DNA from: Amaranthus tricolor
Lineage: Eukaryota; Streptophyta; Magnoliopsida; Caryophyllales; Amaranthaceae
Length of the DNA: 64,000 nt
Direction: 5' to 3'
Assembly: GCF_026212465.1 (NCBI RefSeq)
Contig: NC_080050.1
Coordinates: 2,835,144 to 2,899,143, forward strand
The translations under genes and the position numbers were made by a program. Position 1 is the stretch's first letter. Each line of letters opens with the position of its first letter. The notes under the pieces are model-generated. The model did no database searches and was not told the DNA's origin. It saw only the letters and a list, made by a program, of their open reading frames with translations. Positions 51,001 through 61,100 of this stretch are shown here, in pieces.

Positions 51001-51350
51001 TTTGAATATCCTCAATCAGGTGATAGAGACCATCCCTCTCAGTACCATGGGCAATAATCCTTCCTGTTTGAGCATCATGCACAATACAGAACGAGAGGTT
51101 AGGAGGATGGTACAATTAAGTTCCTTAGTCATTTGACTAATAGACAATAACTTGTAATTTAAATTCGGTACAAATAGATAATTTTGTAAGGAAAAATTAT
51201 GAGAAATTGGAACATCCCCTGCCCCTTCGACACTGACAACGTCCCCATTTGATGTTTTAATTAACGTTTTCAGGGGAGTAGTAGAGGTTACGAGATCAAA
51301 TTTTTATTTGTCATCGTGTCAGTGGCTCTACAATCGAAAATCCAACTGTT
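48045..51350 (-). pseudogene. copia pol polyprotein, disrupted
   Basis: From upstream to downstream: the GAG-pre-integrase and protease zone (about 51350-50890) is heavily decayed. The integrase begins HSDVWGP (first catalytic Asp) and continues through TTCPYTPQQNGVAERKNRT (catalytic Glu in AERKN), at 50884-50141. Reverse transcriptase has [21 protein letters not shown] and YVDDMIINGDD (49474-48509). RNase H has SSAEAEFRGIAKDISEALW (48463 onward), then out-of-frame remnants to the end. Stops and frameshifts separate these blocks. The last codons would read into the LTR start, as is usual for this group. Confidence 0.85.
48051..48066 (-). promoter_or_regulatory. Polypurine tract of the copia element
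   Basis: Minus-strand CCAACTTGAGGGGGAG directly abuts the 3' LTR start TGTTAG. Such a tract primes plus-strand DNA synthesis in LTR retrotransposons. Confidence 0.8.
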
Positions 51351-51746
51351 CGAATTAGAAGGATGAGAATGAGAAGAGTAGGTAGACAAGGCACTTAAAT
51401 AATTTGGTTTTGGGATTTGTGGGGTCATGGATGGTGGGCTTTCCAAAACAATTTTATTGAAATAAACCCCCTTTTTTGGGATTAGGTTTTGGGATTTGCG
51501 GGGTCATGGATTTGCTCTTCCCCTTTGTGTAATGTGCTGAATTTATTAGGAGAGAGTGAGCCCTCTTTTCTCTCATTATATAAGACTTTAGGGGAAGGAG
51601 AGAGAGAGCTCTCCATTGCCTTTTTATTTTTTGTATCACCTTGGTCTATATGTACTCCTATTAAAGCTTCACTTAGAGCTCCGAGTGTTCCTCTTCCTTT
51701 GCTTTACCTACTACTGCACTTCCAAATTTTCTTTGATTATTTCGAC

Positions 51747-52805
51747 TTAGATCTGAACCACCAGAGCTCCTAGCTTCACCTCTGGTCTCTCTTTTTCGGG
51801 AATTTGGCCACCACTCTGAGTATCCAACAAGCTTGAAGCATCCCTTCTTTGTATGGCCCGTGCCTCCACAATGAGAGCACAGAGTTGCAATTTGTCATCA
51901 ATTCTTCGATTATAGGGTTTGCTTGATGGTCCTTCCCCTTTCGTTACAAGCCCTTGTCCAATTCTTGAGGATTCGATCTCTGATGAAGGGTTTGATGATG
52001 ATTGCATTATGTCTCGACGTGCAATCTCTCGTCGAATTGCTGCATACGCCATTTCAACAGTGGGAAGGGGATCTTGATTGAGTAAGTCTCTACGATCTTT
52101 GTCCAAAGTCTTGTGAAGACCGGCAAGAAACTAATAATAATCGATTTTGTTGTATAATTTGATTATATATGGTTATATCTTGTGAATCTTTCAATGGATT
52201 GGGCATCCGTCTATCAATCTCCTTCTAGATTGATAGTAACTTGCTGTAATAATGCTCAATTGCCTCTTGACCTTGCTAGATTTTATTAGCTTTGACCGTT
52301 AGGTCAAAATTTTGCAGCCCATCTCTTCCACTACTATACATCGACTTGATGCCCTTCCATAAATCCCTAATTGTCAGATAATCCAAGTATTGATTTGCCA
52401 ATTCAGCATCAATATTTTCAACAATCCAAGATATTACTATGGAGTCGTTTGGCCCATTTTCTAAAGGATGAATCATTAGTGGCTGGTGGATCTGCAGTTA
52501 TGGGTTTGAGCTTTCCCCTTCCACTAATGGCCAAATGCATAAGCCTTGACCACTTTGTATAATTCTTGTGATTTAATTTTTCAGTGATGGTCACTATGGA
52601 AGAAGTTTTCTATGGGTCGGGTATTTAGTTGTTGAAACAACTCTAGTAATTGGCCCATGATAACTGGTTGTTCGGTGGTGGTTGAGATTTGTTGGTCTGT
52701 GTCTACCATTGTAGGTAAGTATTGGGTAAATGATGATACCCCTTTTTGTCTTTTCCGATCACCGGAATCTTTGACGTGGCTTTGATACCAAGATAAAAAT
52801 AACAA
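51747..52805 (-). pseudogene. copia gag, downstream duplicate copy
   Basis: The start region MVDTDQQISTTTEQ is followed by a decayed gag core (WIVENIDAELANQYLDY) and, in a shifted frame, a zinc knuckle CSHCGGTGHTKKGC near 51830-51880. Multiple stops. Gag would form the particle and bind RNA. Confidence 0.75.
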
Positions 52806-53178
52806 ACACTGTTTTGGTTTTAAGCACTAATACTATATTGTTAAAAACAGTTATAACTTAACAAATATTTATACTAAATAACACAGTTAGGGTTCCCTTA
52901 ATCATAGAACTACGCTAACCCATTAATAGCCATTTCAACAGTGGGAAGGGGATTTTGATTGACTAAGTCTCTTCGATCTTTGTCCAAAGTCTTGTGAAGA
53001 CCAACAAGAAACTAATATAATCGATTTTTTTGTATAATTTGATTATATATGGTTATATCTTGCGGATCTTTCATCGGATTGGGCATCCGTGTATCAATCT
53101 CCTTCCAGACTGATAGTAACTTGCTGAAAAAGTGCTCAGTTGGCTCTTGACCTTGCTGGATTTTATTAGTTTTGACCG

Positions 53179-53475
53179 TTACGTCAAAATTTGCAGCCTA
53201 TCTCTTGCACTACTATACATTGACTCGATGCCCTTCCATAAATCCCTTGCTGTTGGATAATCCAAGTATGGATTTACCAATTCAGCATCAATATTTTCGA
53301 TAATCCAAGATATTACTATGGAGTCATTTTGGTCCCATTTGCTAAAGGACGAATCATTAATGGCTGGTGGATCTGCAGTAATGTGTTTGAGCTTTCCCCT
53401 TCCACTAATGGCCAAATGCATAAGCCTTGACCACTTTGTATAATTCTTGTGAGTTAATTTTTCAGTGATGGTCAC
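53179..53475 (-). pseudogene. copia gag fragment, better preserved upstream copy
   Basis: An open stretch with TITEKLTHKNYTKWSRLMHL and ISGRGKLKHITADPPAIND, the gag core that precedes the zinc knuckle in this lineage. It lies within the duplicated unit next to the full 5' LTR. It ends in a different frame from the downstream copy. Confidence 0.75.
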
Positions 53476-53660
53476 GATGGAAGAAGTTTTCTATGGGTCG
53501 GGTATTTAGTTGTTAAAACAACTCCAGTAATTGGCCCATGGTAACTGGTTTTTCGGTGTGGTTGAGATTTGTTGGTTTATGTCCACCATTGTAGGTAAGT
53601 TTTGTGTAAATGATGATACCCCTTACTTTTTGTCTATTCTGATCACCGGAATCTTTGACC

Positions 53661-53674
53661 GGGCTCTGATACCA
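53661..53674 (-). promoter_or_regulatory. Primer-binding site
   Basis: Minus-strand TGGTATCAGAGCCC adjoins the 5' LTR end and matches the initiator tRNA-Met 3' end used by most plant copia elements. A second, degraded site (TGGTATCAAAGCC) lies at about 52777-52791 in the duplicated unit. Confidence 0.85.
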
Positions 53675-53873
53675 AGATAAAAATAACACACTATTTTTGT
53701 TTTAAACACTAATGCTATATTGTATTATTAAAAAATAGTTACAACTTAAAAAATATTTATACTAAATTACACAATTAGGGTTCCCTTAATCACAAGACTA
53801 CACTAACCCATTAACAGCCACTATTATACTAAAAACAGAACTTAATATAGGAATTTCGATTAATTTTCTAACA
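53675..53873 (-). repeat. 5' LTR of the minus-strand copia element
   Basis: About 199 bp. On the minus strand it starts TGTTAGAAAATTAATCGAAA and ends GTTATTTTTATCT. It pairs with 47836-48050. Confidence 0.85.
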
Positions 53874-53999
53874 GTAAGCATTATGGATAACGAAAGTAGG
53901 CATTAAGAGTGTGGTAAGTAGGTATTAATCTTTGATGGGTTGGGTTTGAGATACGTCTCTCAAAAAAACGATCTCTCAAGAGACTAGCTGGTTATGAAT

Positions 54000-55675
54000 A
54001 GGAATTTATGCAACTTCTTGCCACATTAATCTGCTAGGTGTAAGTCTCCTTCCAAAGCCCCAACACTTATAGCTTCTTTTCAGAGTAGGATACTTTGGGT
54101 GGCTTGAAAGCTACTTGTTTTGAATATTCTATATCTCTTGTTTTTTCTTTGTATTTTTGATTGTACACAGAATTATTTAGCAATTTTAGGGTAAAAAATC
54201 AAGGTTAATTAGTATCATGTTTAAAATCATCACGCTCATACATTAACATTGTTTCAATGAGTTTCTAAAAATATGTAAACAATATTAACATCAACAATAG
54301 TGTTTGACAAACAACTAATACCTTGTTAGAGTGACTAATTTGATCTGTTGATTTGAACATACTGGTAAAAGAAGCATGTTGTAGATTAGCTAAATTATAA
54401 CAATAAGTAGTTTTAACTAATTAAACTAATTAATTTACTAAACACTAGAATTAAAGAATTGACCATCCAACCATCTATTTGTATCTAAATATATAAGCTA
54501 AAACTATCTAAGTAGTTATTATTAAATATGTATAATTAAATATACTAAGGGTTGAATTAGTATATTGATTATTTATTAGAGTGAAAAAGCAAGATATAAC
54601 TTAATCTTGGAAATAAGGAAGTGTTACTTATTGTATTATTTCTTGATTTAGGCTAAGCATATTTTCTTGGAGTGAAACTTAAAGCAAATAAATTCAGAAA
54701 AATGCCTATAACTTATAAGGTTCTGTTTGGATCACCTTATAAAAATACTATTTATAAAAAAATTGTTCTAATTTGTAAATATCAATTTTAATCGATATTA
54801 AACTAAAATTTAGTTACAATTAATAAAAATCAGTTCACTGTCATTGTTTGTACATCTTCAAAACTAATTCCAGCTGGTTTCATGCATATATATTTTCATT
54901 GAACAAGCAATATTAATTCTAGTATTGTACAACTTGCCTTTTCTATGCATTACTCAAGACTTCCATCTATTTATATATCAATATAAGCATAAGTAATCAC
55001 TCAAAAGGAAGAACATATACCCTTAAAACTAAAGACATAACTACACTTACATACTTAATAAAGTAGAGTAGTACTACTTGACTAGTATCATTGAACTATG
55101 CGTATAGGAAATGACGAGATATATATCTCCTCCATTCCAAAACCGCATCATCATTTTAATTTTTACGCACTCAATTCAATGCACCAATTTAATTCTTAAT
55201 ATTTTTAACTATAAATGATAAAAATTTATGATATTAATAATCTTTGAATTAAAATGAATTAAATAAAATCTCCCTAGACTATGTTTTAATTTATAGATTA
55301 AAAATTAATTAAAAATTAAAAATAATAAATAAATAGTGTATTACCTTATAATGTTGCAAGTAATATAGATGGAAGGAAATATTTTATGTCACTGTCCATT
55401 TGTAGATCTAGTTCTTGTAATATCCCCATAATTTTGCTGTATTATTTATTGATGAAAGAATCCGTGGTTGGTCGGCTAATTCTTGCACCAAGTATGTTAA
55501 TAATAATAAAAACAATGGTAATAATTATAATAATATATTTTAAGTACTTGATCAAGTATAGTGACAAAATACTAGTCAATATGGGTAATAAGAAGATCAA
55601 ATATTTTTAGTACAATTTCTGTCCTTTTTTTTGTAATTACTTTGATTATAATAATTATTCAATAACAATCTACTA

Positions 55676-55726
<51 letters not shown>

Positions 55727-57375
55727 TTAAGTACATGTATAATTTGTCTTGGTATTTTGGTATCTTATGACATCAACAAAAATAAAAATAAAAAAACAAA
55801 AATGAAGCTTTCTATTAATGACTTCAAATCAAAATGAAAACATTATTTGTAAGTAAATGAAGTATGACTTTTGTTTTTTCTTGCTTCTTGCTAAAGTATT
55901 GTCTAGATTCCTTAGGTATATAGGTTCATCATTAAGTAATTAATAAGTGGTCACAGGAGAAAAAAATTAATTAGTGTGCATTTTTTTTAATTACTTTTAC
56001 CTACATTATATATATGATGTCATCTTCACATATATTTTTTTGAGATAAAATTACCATCTTTACATGTTATTCAAGTGGTTTTATAAGTGAAATAAGTTAT
56101 TATTAATGTAGTTATACCTTACTATAGGAGTATTATTTACCTATTTTTTTGGGTAAAACTAGAAGATTAATTGGAACATATTTTTAACTTAATTAGCAAT
56201 AAAAAGAATTAAGAAGTCGATCATTCTCACTTGTTAAAAATTAATAACCCATATGATTTTTGCCTTATTTGAAAAACGATTTTAGTTTGATTTTTGACTT
56301 TTGAATTTTTTTTAAAGGTCATATTTTTAAGTCAAAATTAGAAAACTATTTAAGTAGTTATTTTTCTTAAACTTTTGGGTTTTTAGCCCACAATTTATCT
56401 TCTATACAACAAATAGTCAACATAATTTTTCACCAGACATTTCATTAACAAATGGCTTAAATAACTAATAAATTTGCCAATGTTTTTGAACCAGCTAACA
56501 ATTCAGTCCAATAATCATTTGTCATATAAACTCCTGTATACATAAAATTTTATTATGAGTTGAGATTAAATTTTTCAAGTTTATCAATTATAATTGCACA
56601 AATATGCTTTATATGAATAAGAAGATAAAAAGTCAAAACACAAACCAAACTTAACAAAAATTACTTTTACAACATCAACTCAAATTAGGTGCTAGTATTA
56701 CTACTTTTCGTCTATTTTACAATATTGATTATTTATTATATTTGAAATCTTTCGATAATTAATAAAAGTAGTTAGAAGAGGTTTTACTTTATATTTTATA
56801 TTAAAATTAAAAAATCAAATTTTAACTTTGGCATAGGATTATAAATAGTCATGTGGGATCTTATTAGTAAATTTTACATTAAAACAAATTAAATAAGAGC
56901 CCACATAATTATATTTTAACTTATAGATTAATAATAAAACACAATTTAAATAAATAGTATAATAAAAATAAATGGGACACCTAAAATAAATAAGAGAAAA
57001 TATTTAATTTGAATATATGAAAGCTTAATTAAACAATGTTTTGTTTTATGTACATAGAGAGTAATAAGTAAAGAAGAGTCCTACAGTTAAGGTAACACTT
57101 GGCCATATAATAAGGTCACTTCCCTTGAATATGACTTAACCCTTAAAATAACTTAAGATTTACACTGAAATCAAGACATAATAATCCCAAGACAGGCCAA
57201 CTACATTGAGATGTCTTAATCTTCATTGCCATTTGTTTATGAAGCATTCCATGTGTATTTAGTATCAGTATTCATGCAGTCACGGATTTGTCAGTACAAT
57301 CCTTTACTTTTTTGTTTACTTCCAAAAAAATAAAACTACTCCCAACTCTTTTGAGGTATTATGAGCCCATATATT
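54000..57375. other. AT-rich intergenic DNA
   Basis: No gene. An (ATT)n tract lies at 55673-55727; short frames only. Confidence 0.55.
55673..55727. repeat. (ATT)n microsatellite
   Basis: About 18 ATT units. Confidence 0.92.
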
Positions 57376-57384
57376 AATAGTTAT

Positions 57385-57533
57385 AAACTTAGTCTGAAAA
57401 CCGTAACTCTGAGAGACGTCTTTCAGACTTAATCCATTAAAGTTTAACATCTATTATTACTTTACATTTTTTTTTATGGACCAAACCAATCAGAGACAGG
57501 GTCTCAAAAAGACTATTTCTCACAAGAATTTGT
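57385..57533. mobile_element. MULE-type MITE of the GAGACGGTCTC family
   Basis: A 149-bp element with a perfect 9-bp duplication AATAGTTAT (57376-57384 and 57534-57542). The right end TTCTCACAAGAATTTGT matches the family end; the left end AAACTTAGTCTGAAAACCG is more diverged. No coding. Confidence 0.7.
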
Positions 57534-57734
57534 AATAGTTATATTAGTTGGGATTAGAGGTGTTCCAAACAGATTTAATGATTTGATATTTATTCGATTT
57601 TGTTATCAAATTCGATTTTAAAATTAATTCAAAATAAAATAAAAATTAATATGGACACAAAACTCGATTTTAAATCGACCTGAAATACCTGACTCAAAAT
57701 CAACTGGGTGACCAGAATGAACATCTTTACTTAT

Positions 57735-57742
57735 ATATAAAA
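57735..57742 (+). promoter_or_regulatory. ROPGAP: Possible TATA box of the ROP GAP gene
   Basis: TATATAAA followed by AGACGTG, about 410 bp upstream of the ATG. The intervening leader (57950-58148) is pyrimidine-rich, as many plant 5' UTRs are. Start site inferred. Confidence 0.35.
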
Positions 57743-58148
57743 GACGTGTCATAGTGAGTATTATTCTCGAGTCGAGGGATTTTTTGGCCGCACTCTCCTT
57801 TATGGTTATTAGTTGTTGTTTTTCTTCCCTCCTCAGACCCTGATATAATTCCTATAAGCGGAAAATACTGGGTATAATAATGCTAATAATGATGATAAAA
57901 TAGTCTCATAATGAAACACTCTATACAAGAATCTTTAATCTCTTTTTATCTTCTTATTTTTGTTTTCTTTTTTTTTCCCTCCTCATAAACTCAATCCATT
58001 TCCTAATCTTCATTTCTACTCCTACATTCTTCTCCTCATTTCCAAGCTACCCTTTTTAATCATTAAAACCCATTAAATATTTCCTTAATCTTCTCATTAT
58101 TTGCTGTTTTCTAGTTATGTTTATGTTGTTATTCCAAATCATTAAGAA

Positions 58149-61100
58149 ATGACACTTTTATTCCGATCTAAATCGTGTAGACTCGGTGGTGAGTCAACTA
58201 GCTCACCTCCGAGTTCATCTGTTTGGGATGATTCAGATGGGAATGAAACAGAGGAGGAAAAAACAGAGGAATTTGAAGATAATGAAGAAGAATTTGAAGA
58301 TTATGATCCAATTTCAACACCATTTATAAATACTCCTGTTAAATTAAGTGATAAAAATAGAAAAGAAAATAATGGGCAGTTTCCAATTTTAGCATTTGTG
58401 GCAACTGCATTGAGAAAATCATTGCTTGTTACTTGTAGTGTTGAAAGAGAAGATGTTTCTTCTTTGGATATTAGTTATCCAACCAATGTTCAACATATTT
58501 CTCATGTTACTTTTGATCGTTTTAAGGGTTTTCTTGGTTTGCCTCAAGAATTTCAACCAGAGATTCTTAAAAGGGTTCCTAGTGCAAGGTTAGATTTTTT
58601 ATTATTATTATTTTTTTACTTTTGTTTTCATATATTGGTTTCATTTTATATAAAAATATTAAATTTATTGTCGGATTTTAATCATCAGCTTAAGTTAGTA
58701 TCAGAGCTAATATACAGAGATAAATTTCCTAGGAGTAAGGGAAATGATCGAACCTTATTACTTTCAACTATTAGGCTAACACATGATTTTCGTATTTTAT
58801 TTTTGGTTTTAGTTAGTTAGCTTTTTTATGTTTGTTTGGTGTTTTAATTGGTAATTAAAGATTTAAACTTTTGTTTGTGCATTTAATTGGTAATTAAAGT
58901 ATGGGTATTGAAGTTTTTAACTTTTTTTTCTAATTGTTTCATTTATTAGTTTTTTTCTATAGTGTGATTGATTTAAGATATGAGGGTTATAAGAACTTAC
59001 ATATGCATGTTAAGAAGATATTGAGTATAATTATGTGTTGAAATCTAGGAAATTTGGGTTTTTTTGGATTGAAAGGTTGGCTAAAAAGATTTTTATGTTA
59101 ATTGATTTTAAAAGGCTATAATTTGTTGAATATGATTAATAGGTAGTGATTATACGGTTTTTTGGTTTTAATTTACATAACCTTAGGTTACACTTGTTAT
59201 GGAAGTAAATATTTTTGGGATAAAAATAAAAAAGAAAGATTATTGGGGATAAAATTAAAAGAAGATATATAATTGTTATATCAAGGGTAATAATTGTTGT
59301 AAAGTGATAGAGGAGGACAAATTGAGAAATTATTCTTCATATTTTTTGGTAAATATTTATTGGGAAATATTTCTAATCTGCTCTTTTACCATTGTGTCAT
59401 CTTTTCATTTGTCATCACTTTTAAATTCACTTTTACTTACCATATTTTCATAGTTCATTTTTATTTTCGATGATATACTTATACTCTAATACAAGTATGC
59501 CCTTAAAATAGGAAATATGGTGACTAAAGAACTACCATAATTTAGTGAATATAGAATATATAGTAAAAACAAAAAACAAATATATTTAATAAAGGTTAGA
59601 AAAATATTGTGCATTGAATCTAGAGCAGCACATATTTTTATGGAAAAGCAATATGCAAAAATTACCTAATTAAGGACTGAATTAAAGGAATAAAGTTTGT
59701 AAATTATAGAGAGCTTCACGTGGGGAAAGATTATTTTTTACCATCCAATGAAATCAAGGATATTGATATTTCTTCTCTTTTAGTATTGGTAAAGATAATT
59801 GAGAATATCTTATACTTCCTTGGTTACTCGGTACTTGCTACATTTCTTTTTACACGTAATTTAATATATATTTTAATATTAAATGTTTTTATTTATACTG
59901 AACGAAAAATTATAAAATCACATATTAAAAAACTAGATTTTAAAACGAATAAAACAAGATAACTTTTTACTGTATTATTGCTTATAGTTATACATAAGTC
60001 GAAATTACCTAAACAAGATTGAATATGAATAGTGCTACTATTCAAATGTAGCAGAGTATTAACACTAACATATTTTAATTAACATAATTAGCTCTACATT
60101 CGGATGATGTAGTATGCCACTTAGGGGAATAACCTCGCAACCCTTGCATACATACTTACAGATTTACATTTTTGTTTGAAAATAACCCACATGTGATTGG
60201 TTTAAAGATGAATCTCATTGGGTTTGTAGGACTTGAGACCATGATTAATGATCGTTATGATCGTTAGACAGGACAACTTCTGAGCTAGTTAGTCACAAAC
60301 TTAACGCTCGTCCCCTTTTATTGGACTTGAGACCATGATTAATGACAACACTTATATGTGGAGTTGTAGGACTTGATACCTATGTTTATGAAATATGACA
60401 TATGATTCTATGATTAGATGGGGGTTTCCCTTCCCTATCTTTCCATATAAGTGTTTGGGATATGGGAGAAGCATCAAGTAATCTGTAAAATCTCTGTGTA
60501 AACTCATATTTCATCTGTTTTGAGTCTTCTTTTAAAAGAAAGCTTTCTATTTTGTTTAAGTCGGATATTTGAGTTCTAAATTGTATGATCATTCACACAC
60601 ATAAGCTATTTTAGTGTGACATCCATAGATTTAAATTGATGTGATGAGGCCTCAATATAAAAGTCCTCCAAATTTTAGCATTTATCTTTACTTTCCAAAT
60701 GATTGTTTTTGTAAATTTATATGACAATATGTCAACAAATTAATACAACCAAAAGCTTACGCATATACTTAAAGCTCCAGATACACGCCCCCTCACACAA
60801 GAGCCTTTTAGGTTAAAAATGTAGATACGCGCAACACATGTCCCCTCATATGCCGCCAAATATTTGACTTGAAATGTGAGGGGTGAATAAGAGTTGAACT
60901 CATGACCCTTCTGTACGTTGGATTTTGATAATATATCAAAAATCAACTAAACCAAAGTTTAATCTGATGGTTGTGGCCTCATGATATATTATACTTTATC
61001 ATAGAGGTGTTTTGAGCAGATAGTATGTTGGCTAGAGATTGTCATTTATGCATAAGACTACAATGTAACTGGCATTTTCTCAACTTTGTCTAGTGTTTGC

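Larger units (their letters stand above)
52049..53815 (-). repeat. ~0.88-kb tandem duplication within the copia element
   Basis: The unit at 52049-52928 (gag, primer-binding site, part of the 5' LTR) is repeated at 52929-53815. The inner junction joins LTR sequence ending AATAGCCATT to gag sequence TTCAACAGTGGG; GCCATT is present at both parent positions, a short microhomology. The copies differ by scattered substitutions, so the event is not new. Confidence 0.8.
47836..53873 (-). mobile_element. Ty1/copia retrotransposon with both LTRs
   Basis: About 6.04 kb, read on the minus strand: 5' LTR 53675-53873, a primer-binding site for initiator tRNA-Met (TGGTATCAGAGCC just inside), duplicated gag, protease/pre-integrase remnants, integrase (50141-50884), reverse transcriptase (48509-49474), RNase H (about 48070-48463), polypurine tract AACTTGAGGGGGAG and 3' LTR 47836-48050. 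A 5-bp duplication GTAAG flanks it (47831-47835 and 53874-53878). The order PR-IN-RT-RH defines copia. Many stops and shifts make it inactive. A ~0.88-kb segment containing gag, primer-binding site and partial LTR is tandemly duplicated (see findings). Confidence 0.9.
47683..53990. mobile_element. MULE-type MITE interrupted by a copia element
   Basis: The outer element begins CACAAATTCTTGTGAGAGAC and ends CTCTCAAGAGACTAGCTG, roughly inverted, with an exact 9-bp flank duplication GTTATGAAT. Its interior is a small tandem array of a roughly 20-bp unit close to GTAAGTAGGCATTAAGA. The 6-kb copia element 47836-53873 sits in this array. Without it the MITE is about 270 bp. Nine-base duplication points to Mutator-type transposition. 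Confidence 0.7.

Noticed and set aside
51489..51773. Plus frame of 94 codons, hydrophobic
   Set aside because: It lies antisense to the interior of the minus-strand copia element; hydrophobicity follows from T-rich DNA.
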